DNA of 64,000 nucleotides from positions 2,854,001 to 2,918,000 of the forward strand of contig NZ_OY760916.1 of NCBI RefSeq assembly GCF_963664075.1, written 5' to 3'. The position numbers and the translations under genes were made by a program. Under the pieces are notes generated by a model that did not search any database, had not been told where the DNA came from, and saw nothing but the letters and a program-made list of their open reading frames with translations. Below, in pieces: positions 29,034 through 37,867 of this stretch; within the stretch, counting starts at the first letter, position 1, and every line of letters begins with the position of its first letter. The DNA comes from an uncultured Desulfobulbus sp. Lineage in GTDB: Bacteria > Desulfobacterota > Desulfobulbia > Desulfobulbales > Desulfobulbaceae.

Positions 29034-29888
29034 TTAAGCCTGTAACACATAGCCATTGTCGATCAAACGTACCTTGCCATCAATATGCACGGCCAAGGCG
29101 AGCACGGTTTTTTCGTCAATACTTTCCACAGATTCAAGCGTATCCGCATGCACAAAGCTGGCATAATCAATGGCGGTGCCCTGAAAGGAGTGGATGTACT
29201 CCTTCAGCAGAGTGGCACAAACAGCAACCGACCGCTCTCCCCCCGCGGCCATCTCTCGCACTTTGGCAAGCCCGGTGGAAAGACTGAGAGCGGCTTGACG
29301 ATTGGCCGGATCCAGGTAGGCGTTACGGGAACTCATGGCGAGACCGTCTGCTTCGCGGACAATAGGATGGCCGACAATTTCAACTGGAATATTCAGATCC
29401 ACGACCATGCGACGAATAACGGCCAACTGCTGAAAATCCTTTTCCCCAAACACTGCAACATCGGGCTGAACCACGTTAAAGAGCTTGGTCACTACCGTGG
29501 CAACTCCGGCAAAATGAACGGGGCGACTCTCGCCGCAGAGATGGGTTGCAAGCTCTTTTACCGAGACTTCCGTCTGATAGCCTGGAAGATACATGGTCTC
29601 CGGTGTGGGCGCAAAGACAGCCGCCACCTGCTCCTGACGCACCAGTGAGATATCGCGCTCGAAATCACGCGGATACGTATCCAAGTCCTCATTGGGGCCA
29701 AATTGTGTTGGGTTGACAAAGAGGCTGACAACAACCTGATCGCAGAGCTCAGCGGCTCGGCGCATAAGACTCAAATGTCCCTCATGAAAAAAACCCATGG
29801 TCGGAACCAGGCCAACGCTCTTCCCTGCCTTGGCCTGGCTCTTGGACCAGGCATACATTTCTGCGGGATTTTGTATAATTTCCATCAT
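29034..29888 (-). CDS. panC: Pantothenate synthetase
   Basis: PanC condenses pantoate and beta-alanine with ATP to give pantothenate for coenzyme A. The 284-residue protein has the HxGH motif in PTMGFFHEGHLSL, the FGEKDFQQL motif, and SSRNAYL near the KMSKS position. It overlaps the upstream TPR-protein gene by ATGA and is followed by the aminotransferase gene after 22 bp. No panB or panD is nearby. Confidence 0.97.
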   Translation of the reverse strand: MMEIIQNPAEMYAWSKSQAKAGKSVGLVPTMGFFHEGHLSLMRRAAELCDQVVVSLFVNPTQFGPNEDLDTYPRDFERDISLVRQEQVAAVFAPTPETMYLPGYQTEVSVKELATHLCGESRPVHFAGVATVVTKLFNVVQPDVAVFGEKDFQQLAVIRRMVVDLNIPVEIVGHPIVREADGLAMSSRNAYLDPANRQAALSLSTGLAKVREMAAGGERSVAVCATLLKEYIHSFQGTAIDYASFVHADTLESVESIDEKTVLALAVHIDGKVRLIDNGYVLQA

Positions 29889-30580
29889 TTCTGCAATTGA
29901 TTCAGTCGAGACTGGACCATCTCCCGCACAGGATTTGCCTGCCCGGAACGTTGCTGCCCACTCTCAGACTGGAGGTATTTATTGTACATGGCAATAGCCT
30001 CTTTTTTCTTGCCCAGCTGTTCATTGACCCGTCCCATGGCACGGTATGCTTCAGCCGCAAAAGTATCCCATTGTACAAGCTCTGTATACAGCTTAAGTGC
30101 CTTATCCAACTGCTTGTCGTTTTCATAGAGCACTGCACGTTTACTGAGCAACAAAGGGGTTAAGGAGGTACTGGAGCCCAGCTCTGCTTGAATCGATTCA
30201 AGCTCTTTCATTGCCAGTCCACTTTCTCCTTCTTCCTCGGCTAACGAGGCAAGCTCTACCCTTGCCCACAAGGCTGACTCTGTTGAGCCGAAATCGGCAA
30301 TAACCTGCTTCAACTTCGCTTTATTCTCTGTCACAGCGAGGATTGCTGCATCAAGCGCCGATGCAGCCCGTTGCGCCTGACGCTCCCGGTAGGCATTATA
30401 CCCGGCAACGGCCAGAGAAAGAACAATGACGGTGACACACCCAATCCAGATCTGGCGCTGATAACGCCGCAAATATTTAATCGCCTTTGGCGGCAGGTTA
30501 AGGTGTTCCAGCAACCCCTCGGGAGGGCCCAGCGGTTGCAACTTGGGATTGTTGGGATCAAGGGGTGTGGGCTCTGTCAT
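29885..30580 (-). CDS. TPR membrane protein, YfgM-like
   Basis: This 231-residue inner-membrane protein has one helix (about residues 43-63, WIGCVTVIVLSLAVAGY) followed by a periplasmic tetratricopeptide region. YfgM-type proteins assist periplasmic folding near the Sec translocon. I chose the ATG at 30580 (MTEPTP) because GGAG lies 9 bases upstream. ATG 30595 is possible but has no such site. Its stop overlaps panC by ATGA. Confidence 0.8.
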   Translation of the reverse strand: MTEPTPLDPNNPKLQPLGPPEGLLEHLNLPPKAIKYLRRYQRQIWIGCVTVIVLSLAVAGYNAYRERQAQRAASALDAAILAVTENKAKLKQVIADFGSTESALWARVELASLAEEEGESGLAMKELESIQAELGSSTSLTPLLLSKRAVLYENDKQLDKALKLYTELVQWDTFAAEAYRAMGRVNEQLGKKKEAIAMYNKYLQSESGQQRSGQANPVREMVQSRLNQLQK

Positions 30581-30967
30581 CGAGTAACTCTCCATTGCAC
30601 ATGATAAAATTATCTGTAAGGGGTGACGCTGGCACGCTCAAACACGCACTGAGCGATCACGTTCATCTGGAACAATTTCTCATTGCAGCCTTTGCCAGCA
30701 GACTGTAGAAAAAAAGCTTCCCCCAGGGCAAAACATCCGATGGTCTCTATGATGGCGCCACTCAACGTACGGTACGCGGGCCCCAGGCATTAAAACAAAA
30801 TGCATCTCGCCACCAGAGATTTCGCTTTCGCCTTTTGACAAGGATGACAATTATAACCAAGCGAAAAAAAAAAGCATTAGGCAATCAAAATGCCAAAAGA
30901 AAAACTTGAACCTCCAGGGCTCAGTTTTTCTATATACAAATACCCATTCCCCCAGGATTTGCGTTGT
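30581..30967. other. Intergenic region between TPR gene and xseA
   Basis: This divergent gap of 387 bases holds the possible remnant at 30610-30765, an imperfect inverted repeat CGCTCA...TGAGCG around 30636, and a TATAAC box near 30851 that could serve xseA. Nothing else is clear. Confidence 0.4.
30610..30765 (-). other. Possible small reading frame or gene remnant
   Basis: A 51-codon frame from a TTG at 30765 to TAA at 30610 reads like real protein (SGAIIETIGCFALGEAFF, then QMNVIAQCVFERAS), with a balanced residue mix and three Cys. There is no ATG or ribosome-binding site, and a stop lies a few codons further upstream. It could be the 3' remnant of a lost gene or chance. I do not recognise a family. 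Confidence 0.25.
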
Positions 30968-32305
30968 ATGGACGAACGAAAAATTTTCACCGTCTCCCAG
31001 CTCAATAGTGCGATTCGTAGCCTGCTTGAATCGAAGTTTCCTTTTATTCATGTCGCCGGAGAAATATCCAACCTCCACCGCCCCTACTCCGGACATAACT
31101 ATTTTACACTGAAGGACTCCGGAGCTCAGATCAAAGCGGTCCTCTTTAAAACACAACAACGATATCTGAGCCGTCCGATCAAAGAAGGTGATCAGGTTGT
31201 CTGCCGGGGAAGAATATCGGTCTATGAACCACGCGGTGATTACCAGCTCATTGTCGATACGGTGGAATATCAAGGGGCCGGGGCCCTCCAGCAGGCCTAT
31301 GAACAACTCAAGCGCAAGCTGGCTCTCGAGGGGCTTTTTGACGAACATACAAAACGGCCCCTGCCCAGGTTTCCTGAGCATATAGGGCTGATCACCTCTC
31401 CCCAAGGAGCGGCGGTTCATGATTTTATCCGGATAGCCACCAGGCGCTGGCCCCAATTGCGTATCTCTATTTTACCTGTTTCTGTGCAAGGGACGACTGC
31501 AACCGGTGACATGATACAGGCACTGACAGCAATGAACACGCAGGTACATCCCGATGTCATCGTGCTTTGCCGTGGTGGGGGATCCATTGAGGATCTCTGG
31601 GCCTTCAACGACGAGGACCTCGCTCGTTCCATTCGAGCTTCAAAAATTCCGATCGTCAGTGGCGTGGGCCATGAAATCGATTTTACCATTGCCGATTTTG
31701 CCGCAGACCTGCGGGCCCCTACACCAAGCGGAGCTGCCGAACTACTTACACCGGACATGCAACCCCTCAAAAGCCAGCTGAACCATGCCCAAGTACGCCT
31801 AGGTCGCAGTCTATCTCAGCAAGTAGGTTCCATGGAACAACGCTTACAGCTGTTCAGACAACGCCTGGACAACATGGCTCGCCCGCTGGATCAGCTCAGT
31901 CTCACGCTCGACCATCTTTCAGCCCGACTCCACAACGGGCTGAAACAGCGGTTTGCGTATCAACAACAACGAGTGGAGTCGGCAATGCTTCAACTCACCC
32001 GCCAGAATCCGGCCCATCGTTTGCTCATTGCAGACCAACGACTTGGTGCACTACTCCATCGCTTGCAGCAGTCCATGCGGCAACGACTGCAGGAGGAGGA
32101 AGATCGGTTTGGACGCGCAGCTGGAATTCTTCAGGCAGTCAGTCCTTTGGCGACCTTGGCAAGGGGGTATGCGATTATTCGAACAACAACAAAAAGGCCA
32201 CGCCTGATCAGGCGAGCCAGTGAATTGAAAAGGGGTGCAAAAATTGAGGTAATGCTCGGTGAAGGGCAGCTGCTCTGCCAGGTCGAAGAAATTGATGAGG
32301 GCTAA
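30968..32305 (+). CDS. xseA: Exodeoxyribonuclease VII large subunit
   Basis: XseA is the catalytic subunit of exonuclease VII, which degrades single-stranded DNA from both ends. The 445-residue protein has an N-terminal OB-fold (FPFIHVAGEISNLHRP, HNYFTLKD), the nuclease region (GLITSPQGAAVHDF, VLCRGGGSIEDLWAFND, VSGVGHEIDFTI) and a C-terminal coiled coil. ATG 30968 fits homologs and has AGGA upstream. ATG 30890 would add 26 residues without support. The small subunit XseB is not adjacent. Confidence 0.95.
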   Translation: MDERKIFTVSQLNSAIRSLLESKFPFIHVAGEISNLHRPYSGHNYFTLKDSGAQIKAVLFKTQQRYLSRPIKEGDQVVCRGRISVYEPRGDYQLIVDTVEYQGAGALQQAYEQLKRKLALEGLFDEHTKRPLPRFPEHIGLITSPQGAAVHDFIRIATRRWPQLRISILPVSVQGTTATGDMIQALTAMNTQVHPDVIVLCRGGGSIEDLWAFNDEDLARSIRASKIPIVSGVGHEIDFTIADFAADLRAPTPSGAAELLTPDMQPLKSQLNHAQVRLGRSLSQQVGSMEQRLQLFRQRLDNMARPLDQLSLTLDHLSARLHNGLKQRFAYQQQRVESAMLQLTRQNPAHRLLIADQRLGALLHRLQQSMRQRLQEEEDRFGRAAGILQAVSPLATLARGYAIIRTTTKRPRLIRRASELKRGAKIEVMLGEGQLLCQVEEIDEG

Positions 32306-32376
32306 GAGGGCGGTCTTATAGAGCGAACAATGAACAAGCTGGAAGCGCTTAAGCCGTTCCAGCAGAATGGAGTCAT

Positions 32377-32859
32377 TCAATCAAGAATTGCATCAAGCTC
32401 ACGATTTATGGAGGCGATGGCTGAGGCAAGCTGCTGTGGTTCATGATTAGCTGTGTTATGCAAAATATCCCCCCACTCCTTGAGCATAGAAGAGTTAACC
32501 CGCCTCACAGCATTGGGACGACACCATTCGCTCCCGATTTTTTCCCCCAGATTAGCCAAGGCTATTTTTTGTTCTGCTCGTTGCTCAGGTGCAGTTTTTT
32601 CCATCAATTCTGCGGTAATAGCCTGCCAGCCCTTAGAGAGAATGTTTCCTTCCTGGAAGGTGATAAACCAACTCCTCTCTTCCTCAGTGAGGTGCGGGGG
32701 AATATCATAGGCCCTTACCTGAATTCCCTGCGTTGCTGGATTTTTGGCTTCATTTCCACATGCATGCACAATTGATGGGCAGATAAAAAAAACTGCCAGC
32801 AGAGAGCAGACGCCACATGCAGCGATCCTTTGAAACAGTAAAGCTACAGCTCTTTGCAT
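32377..32859 (-). CDS. Small exported protein of unknown function
   Basis: This 160-residue protein has a signal peptide (LLAVFFICPSIVHACGNE). Cleavage after VHA would leave an N-terminal Cys, so it could be a lipoprotein, although His at -2 is unusual. The mature part is helical and hydrophilic and contains WCRP, with a second Cys. I do not recognise a family. ATG 32859 starts at the signal peptide. A GTG at 32934 would add 25 Lys-rich residues. It is a lone gene between convergent xseA and the cobT run. Confidence 0.6.
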   Translation of the reverse strand: MQRAVALLFQRIAACGVCSLLAVFFICPSIVHACGNEAKNPATQGIQVRAYDIPPHLTEEERSWFITFQEGNILSKGWQAITAELMEKTAPEQRAEQKIALANLGEKIGSEWCRPNAVRRVNSSMLKEWGDILHNTANHEPQQLASAIASINRELDAILD

Positions 32860-33160
32860 ATATCTTTTTTTCAACTTCAATGATTTTTTTTTCTGGTAGT
32901 CAGCAACTAGAGAACGTACATAAAGAATTTTCACGCGATCACCAAAGTTAGTATTCGCAACGATTGGTAAAACATCGCAAACATTTTTTCCCTACCTAGC
33001 ATGAACTGGACCAAGAGTCAATAATCCGACAAACATTAAGAACATTATCCTGGTTTTCATTTTTTCTCGAAGACGTGCATCTCCCTACAATCGGTGGCCA
33101 TTGTACATTGTAATAACCGCCGAACACCTTCTCTGTGCATGCACGACTCCGATTACACGC

Positions 33161-34237
33161 TTACCCCCTCGATACTCCAGCCTCATCGAAAGTTGCCATG
33201 TCCGTCAACAGAGCAGCAGCACCGTCGACTAACGGCATAGCCAGAGCCGCCCCAGTCCCTTCACCTAACCGTAGATTAAGATCCAGAAGAGGCCGTTGCT
33301 GTAATTTTTCCAGAAGGGCAAGATGCCCTGGCTCTGCACTCCGATGGGCGCAGATAATATAATCACGCACAAAGGGTTCCAGGCTACAGGCAATCATGGC
33401 ACCAGCGGTGGAGATAAAACCATCCACGATGACAGGCTTTCGCTTTGAAGCCGCACCGAGAATCAACCCGGCGATGCCACCAATCTCAAACCCGCCAACC
33501 TTGGCCAAAACATCGAGCCCATCCTTGGCATTGGGAGTATTCCTGGCCAGAGCTTTTTCAATAACTTCAATTTTATGCTTGAGCCCGGCATCATCAAGAC
33601 CGGTGCCCCGCCCGGTTAAATCGGAGACCTTTTTTCCAGTAAACACAGCGGCAATGGCAGTGCTTGGTGTGGTATTCCCGATTCCCATCTCACCGGTTGC
33701 AAAGATATCCACCTCATCGGCCAGAGATTGAGCGACCTCAACACCGGCTTCTACCGCCATAACGGCATGGGTCCGGGTCATGGCCGGACCATAGGTCATA
33801 TTCGCTGTTCCCCGCCCTATTTTCTTAGGCAGGATCTTTCCTGCCTTCGCAAGCTCAGCGAAATCATCACGCCCCCCGATATCCACCACGACCACATCTG
33901 CCCCTGCCTTTTGGGCAAGCACATTAATAGCCGCACCACCACCAGCAATATTATGAACCATCTGGGTGGTGACCTCAGCTGGATATTGGGAGACACCTTC
34001 TGCAGCCACCCCATGATCCCCCACCATAACCACGACCTTTTTGCGACTGACAGGCGGCTGCATCGAGCAGGTCATACCAGCCAAATCCACTGCAAGATCC
34101 ATCAGATCCCCCATGGCCCACAATGGCATGGTGAGTTGCTTAAGGCGATTTTCAGCCTGCTGACGGAAGTCATAATCCTGGGGATAAATCGAACGAAAGG
34201 TGGTTTCGAGAAAACTTAAGGGTTCTTTGGGAGTCAT
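33161..34237 (-). CDS. cobT: Nicotinate-nucleotide-dimethylbenzimidazole phosphoribosyltransferase
   Basis: CobT makes alpha-ribazole phosphate, the lower-ligand precursor of cobalamin. The 358-residue protein shows GDHGVAAEGVS, GGGAAINVLA, ATGEMGIGNTTPSTA and, near the C-terminus, the catalytic Glu region LGEGTGAALAMP. ATG 34237 (MTPKEPLSF) has AGGA upstream. The reading from 34642 runs inside the previous gene. It is 22 bp after a DUF89-like gene. No other cobalamin gene and no cobalamin riboswitch is visible here. Confidence 0.95.
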   Translation of the reverse strand: MTPKEPLSFLETTFRSIYPQDYDFRQQAENRLKQLTMPLWAMGDLMDLAVDLAGMTCSMQPPVSRKKVVVMVGDHGVAAEGVSQYPAEVTTQMVHNIAGGGAAINVLAQKAGADVVVVDIGGRDDFAELAKAGKILPKKIGRGTANMTYGPAMTRTHAVMAVEAGVEVAQSLADEVDIFATGEMGIGNTTPSTAIAAVFTGKKVSDLTGRGTGLDDAGLKHKIEVIEKALARNTPNAKDGLDVLAKVGGFEIGGIAGLILGAASKRKPVIVDGFISTAGAMIACSLEPFVRDYIICAHRSAEPGHLALLEKLQQRPLLDLNLRLGEGTGAALAMPLVDGAAALLTDMATFDEAGVSRG

Positions 34238-34259
34238 TGTATATTCCTGCAAAAAAGTC

Positions 34260-36008
34260 TTATTCAGAACCGGCCAAGGTTCGGTCATACAATTTACCGA
34301 CACCATATTCCTTGCGGCGCTGGAACTTCTCATAAGGTGGCCCCATGAGCTGCATCTCAGGATACTGCTTCTGCATCTGCATGGCGATTTCCATCTCTTT
34401 GGTACAACCAGTGGAATAGGTGGCATCTTTGCCGGTCCACTCGGGAGGAACCTTTTTCCCGAGTAATTCAAAAGATTTGACAATATCATCCACGCTTTGA
34501 AATCGCCAGATATCAATATTACCTGACCGCTGGAAGATCTCCCACATGTACATGATATCGTCAGCATCCATTCCTTCGACAAAGTGCTCGCCGGGATTGA
34601 TGATAACCACGTCAACCAGTGAAGCCCGCAGATGTTCGACAAAAACGTTGAGGATCTCTTTGGCGGTAATCAACTGACCGGGGATCGAACCGACAATGGC
34701 CGAATAAAACATGATGGTCTTCCCCTGAGCCTTCTCGCGGACCACCATATTGATCAACTCATCAGCCATTTTCCGCAATTGCGCACGGGAGAAGCGGATA
34801 GCCCGCGGATGGTGGGGTTTAAAGAGCATATCGATTTCCCCATCGTCTCCGGGAATGATCGAGAGGATATCACGGGTAAATTCAAAATGGTTGCTGATAT
34901 TTTCGCGGCCGCCAGGATTGCGATAGACCACAAGGTCTGCCTCTTTAAAGGCACGGGCATAGGTCACGGATGTCAAAAGCGGATTAAAGGGTTCGCGGGT
35001 GCCATCAGAAATAACCAGCAAACGATTATCGCTGTCTAATCGGCGTAAGAGTTCGTTTTTCGATATTTTGGGATCACCGATCAGGTCTGCATCCTCAAGC
35101 AGGCGGTCCAAGGTGGGATCTTCCAAAAGATCGACAAAAGAGACCCGGTGGTAATAAAAATTCTGTTTGACCGCCAGGATCACTTTAATCCCCATCTTCA
35201 TCAAAATTTTGAGGATCGCCATATCAAAAACGATCTCACCGGAACGCCCGCCCACCCAAAGAATACAGGGGCGACGCTCGCCAGAGACCACTTCCCGCAA
35301 CCAGGTGCAGAGCCACTGCCACTGGGGCGTTGTCAGAGGTTTATTGATCACCTCACAGATCGTGTCGATACTGGGCGGTTCTTCCTGACGCCAGATCGGA
35401 CGCATGGCAGAAAGCAGGAGTAAGCGTTTGAGACGGAGCAGGTGCAACTGCAAGTCGATATCAGTTAGCGTGGTCTCTGTATCAATCACCAACCCTTCGG
35501 GAGAATTGAAAGTTTTCTCGAAATTTTCGGATTGGAGGAATGCAGCAACCCGCTTATTCTCGAGCTCACGCTCAACGGCAAGCGGACGATCAATCTCGGA
35601 GATGGTAGTAAAAATTCCGAGCAAACGTTTCTCGATGCGCCCAGGCAGCTGTACCTTATGCGTGGTCTCGTGACTAAATTTAATTGTCAGCAGACTCAGC
35701 AAATAATTTTGCTTGTAGGGATCAGTGACCACCTCTTTGACCAGCTTTTCCAATCGGGTCCAGATGCCCACATAGGCCGAGGTCAGGACTGTATCCGCTC
35801 TCTTGTCGATGATGGCATGAAAGAGTTTATCGGAACAGGGATAATAGATATGCTCATCTTCCAGGTGGACAATAAACTTTAACTGCTCCGGTGAGGCAAC
35901 AATATCAGGATAGGCCTCGTAGGCCAGATGATTTTCTGTAAAAAAATTGGTCAACCAGGCATCTCGATCCGGGTCCTGACCTTTAACGTAGCGGGTAAAC
36001 TCACTCAT
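34260..36008 (-). CDS. Divergent DUF89/ARMT1-like protein adjacent to cobT
   Basis: This 582-residue soluble protein is of uncertain function. Residues 245-370 have the shape of the DUF89/ARMT1 phosphatase family (ILWVGGRSGEIVFD at 249-262, then KVILAVKQ, LVISDG, ADLVVYRNPGG), but where that family carries a DN metal pair this protein has GR at 254-255, and the later ND pair also looks replaced. The first 240 residues are helical and unrecognised. It is 22 bp upstream of cobT and probably co-transcribed. A link to cobalamin lower-ligand metabolism is inference. The family match is by eye. Confidence 0.6.
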   Translation of the reverse strand: MSEFTRYVKGQDPDRDAWLTNFFTENHLAYEAYPDIVASPEQLKFIVHLEDEHIYYPCSDKLFHAIIDKRADTVLTSAYVGIWTRLEKLVKEVVTDPYKQNYLLSLLTIKFSHETTHKVQLPGRIEKRLLGIFTTISEIDRPLAVERELENKRVAAFLQSENFEKTFNSPEGLVIDTETTLTDIDLQLHLLRLKRLLLLSAMRPIWRQEEPPSIDTICEVINKPLTTPQWQWLCTWLREVVSGERRPCILWVGGRSGEIVFDMAILKILMKMGIKVILAVKQNFYYHRVSFVDLLEDPTLDRLLEDADLIGDPKISKNELLRRLDSDNRLLVISDGTREPFNPLLTSVTYARAFKEADLVVYRNPGGRENISNHFEFTRDILSIIPGDDGEIDMLFKPHHPRAIRFSRAQLRKMADELINMVVREKAQGKTIMFYSAIVGSIPGQLITAKEILNVFVEHLRASLVDVVIINPGEHFVEGMDADDIMYMWEIFQRSGNIDIWRFQSVDDIVKSFELLGKKVPPEWTGKDATYSTGCTKEMEIAMQMQKQYPEMQLMGPPYEKFQRRKEYGVGKLYDRTLAGSE

Positions 36009-36063
36009 GAGGGATTCTCAAGCACAATCTTTAGGACATTTGTGTGGGGTTCCCCTAAATCCG

Positions 36064-36075
36064 TCACGGATTCAG
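36064..36075 (+). repeat. Intergenic short repeat, copy 1 (tcacggattcag)
   Basis: This is one of three exact copies of a 12-base word in intergenic DNA (others at 50043 and 54777). Here it forms a small inverted repeat, AATCCG-tca-CGGATT. Copies 1 and 2 match over 15 bases. Confidence 0.5.
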
Positions 36076-36148
36076 GAATAATTTTGCCTCAACCTGCCCA
36101 GAGGCTCAGGAAAAAGCAAGAATGAAATGAGAATTGTACAGGTTTTTT

Positions 36149-36670
36149 TCAGAGAACACCATCTTTGCGGAGCAAAGAGACAATGTCTGCCACAACATCT
36201 GAGGTCTTTCGCGCTTCGACATTCACTTCAAAATCAGCTTTACTCCGGTACAGTGGCAAACGTGTTCTATACAGTGATTCGGCTTTGTCCATATCTTGCA
36301 GCAAAGGCCGTTTTTTTATTTTTTTGGCAGCATGAGGACTCCGCATTATGGTGGCAATAATCCCCTCAAGGCTTGAATGGAGATAGACGACCTTCCCGAT
36401 TCGGTTCAAATTCTCTACCATAAAAAAACCACCTCCGGTTGAGATAATGGTCCCTTGCACCTGATTTTCCAACCAACGGCCCGTTTTCTTTTCGAATTCC
36501 CGGAAAGTTGATTCCCCCTGCTGTGCAAAGAGTGTCCGAATTTTCTGCTTAACAAACGACTCTATGAGATCGTCGGTATCTACGGCAAACATGCCGGTTT
36601 CAGCCGCCAAAGCTCGAGCAGTTCGCCCCTTACCAACGCCCATAAATCCGACAAGTAATATATTTTCCAT
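36149..36670 (-). CDS. aroK: Shikimate kinase-like protein with altered P-loop
   Basis: Shikimate kinase phosphorylates shikimate in the aromatic amino acid pathway. The 173-residue protein keeps the substrate residues (DTDDLIE, FREFEKK, GGGFFM, RPLL lid, RLPLY) but its P-loop reads GFMGVGKGRTA, with Gly15 where nearly all P-loop kinases have Ser or Thr. Since the rest is intact it is probably active or recently altered. ATG 36670 is the standard start. The reading from 36727 adds 19 residues. Confidence 0.85.
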   Translation of the reverse strand: MENILLVGFMGVGKGRTARALAAETGMFAVDTDDLIESFVKQKIRTLFAQQGESTFREFEKKTGRWLENQVQGTIISTGGGFFMVENLNRIGKVVYLHSSLEGIIATIMRSPHAAKKIKKRPLLQDMDKAESLYRTRLPLYRSKADFEVNVEARKTSDVVADIVSLLRKDGVL

Positions 36671-36864
36671 TATCCCAAGAGCAAAGAATTCCAGGTTTTC
36701 AGACAAATAGAGCAAAAAACTCCCCAAGCCAAAAACTACAATATCCTACCAAACGAGCGACAACCTCACTTCATTTCCCTTTAATAAGACTCAATTTAAT
36801 ATGCATTGGCAATACATTGTCATTTATTCTGATCAGCAGGGTTATTTTTTGCATAAAATGCAAC

Positions 36865-37428
36865 ATGCTAAAAAATTTCCCCAACATTTCTTTTAAAGAC
36901 ACCTCTCCTCTTTCGTGTCCCAACAGCGGGCCTCAATGCCCCCATTTTGCCCCTGAAAGGGGCTTATGCCTGTTGATCACTGATGGGCTTTATCTCCCTA
37001 TTCAGGAGCATATTTTCACGTTTTGCAAGTCCCAGCACTTTAGCTCTTGCAAACACTTTCAGCTCCTAGCGCAACCCCAGGAAATGCCAACCATGCAAAG
37101 GGCGGAACGGGATAACCGGCGCCGCTCTATCAGAAGACTCTTAAGCACCCCCTTCCGTTTTTCCGAAATATCCGACCTTGAAAAATCGAGCACCTACCTC
37201 GAAGAAAAGGCAAAAACTGTCGATCTCAGTTCCCATGGGCTCTGTTTCTCCTGTGACCGCCTCCTCCAACCCGATACTATGATTTATTATGCGGTAGAGG
37301 GGGAAAATAAACGTGATCTGGCCCATGGCCTGGGGCGGGTTATCTGGTCCAAACAGGTTGAGAATCAACCTTTGTTTCATATCGGTGTTGATTTTTCCAG
37401 CCATTCTCCTCAACTTGATCATCATTAA
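36865..37428 (+). CDS. PilZ-domain protein with Cys-rich N-terminus
   Basis: The C-terminal half (from about residue 80) is a PilZ domain with the c-di-GMP-binding elements RRRSIRR and DLSSHG. The N-terminal 60 residues have Cys in a regular pattern (CPNSGPQCPHF, GLCL, FC, SSCKHF), suggesting a metal or iron-sulfur site. A TTG at 36817 would add 16 residues with two more Cys. ATG 36865 has no clear ribosome-binding site. It is a lone gene, probably a c-di-GMP effector. Confidence 0.72.
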   Translation: MLKNFPNISFKDTSPLSCPNSGPQCPHFAPERGLCLLITDGLYLPIQEHIFTFCKSQHFSSCKHFQLLAQPQEMPTMQRAERDNRRRSIRRLLSTPFRFSEISDLEKSSTYLEEKAKTVDLSSHGLCFSCDRLLQPDTMIYYAVEGENKRDLAHGLGRVIWSKQVENQPLFHIGVDFSSHSPQLDHH

Positions 37429-37867
37429 TCCAAGCACATCTTAAGAGACTCTCGAATACATCTCCAGAATGTTTTTTTGATCAAGCACTTCCCACTCTCT
37501 CCCGTTACTTCCCCCCTCCACTTTTCCACTCCTCCGAATTTTCGGAACTCACCCCCTAACATAACTCACCAAATTAACTAAAAAAAAATTGAAAATTTCT
37601 CATTTTATTACTATTATCCGTTTTGATAATCGACCTTCCTCAGTTCAAGCTATCTTCAGAGACACCACCAACTGGTACATTTACCTATAAAATCTAACAA
37701 AATCAGAATCAGCGTGACAAATATGCAAGATTCAACTCTCCGATATGTTTTTTTTTGCCCAAACAGCCCTTAAAAGTCCTTTTTTTTCAAAACGGCACAC
37801 AACGTGCTTCATATTTTTCATTCTATAATTTTGACCTATTTTTTTCACTAATCCTTAGGAGGGGAAA
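37429..37867. other. AT-rich intergenic region upstream of PEP-CTERM gene
   Basis: These 439 bases are AT-rich with T-runs and no coding frame. A sigma-54-type box lies at 37793-37808. No obvious activator palindrome is seen by eye. Confidence 0.5.
37793..37808 (+). promoter_or_regulatory. Candidate sigma-54 promoter of the PEP-CTERM gene
   Basis: CGGCACA-caac-GTGCT gives GG (37794-37795), ten bases, then GC (37806-37807), the exact -24/-12 spacing, with about two mismatches to TGGCACG-N4-TTGCW. Transcription would start near 37819, about 49 bases before the ATG. PEP-CTERM genes in other bacteria are often under RpoN with the PrsK/PrsR system. Confidence 0.5.
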
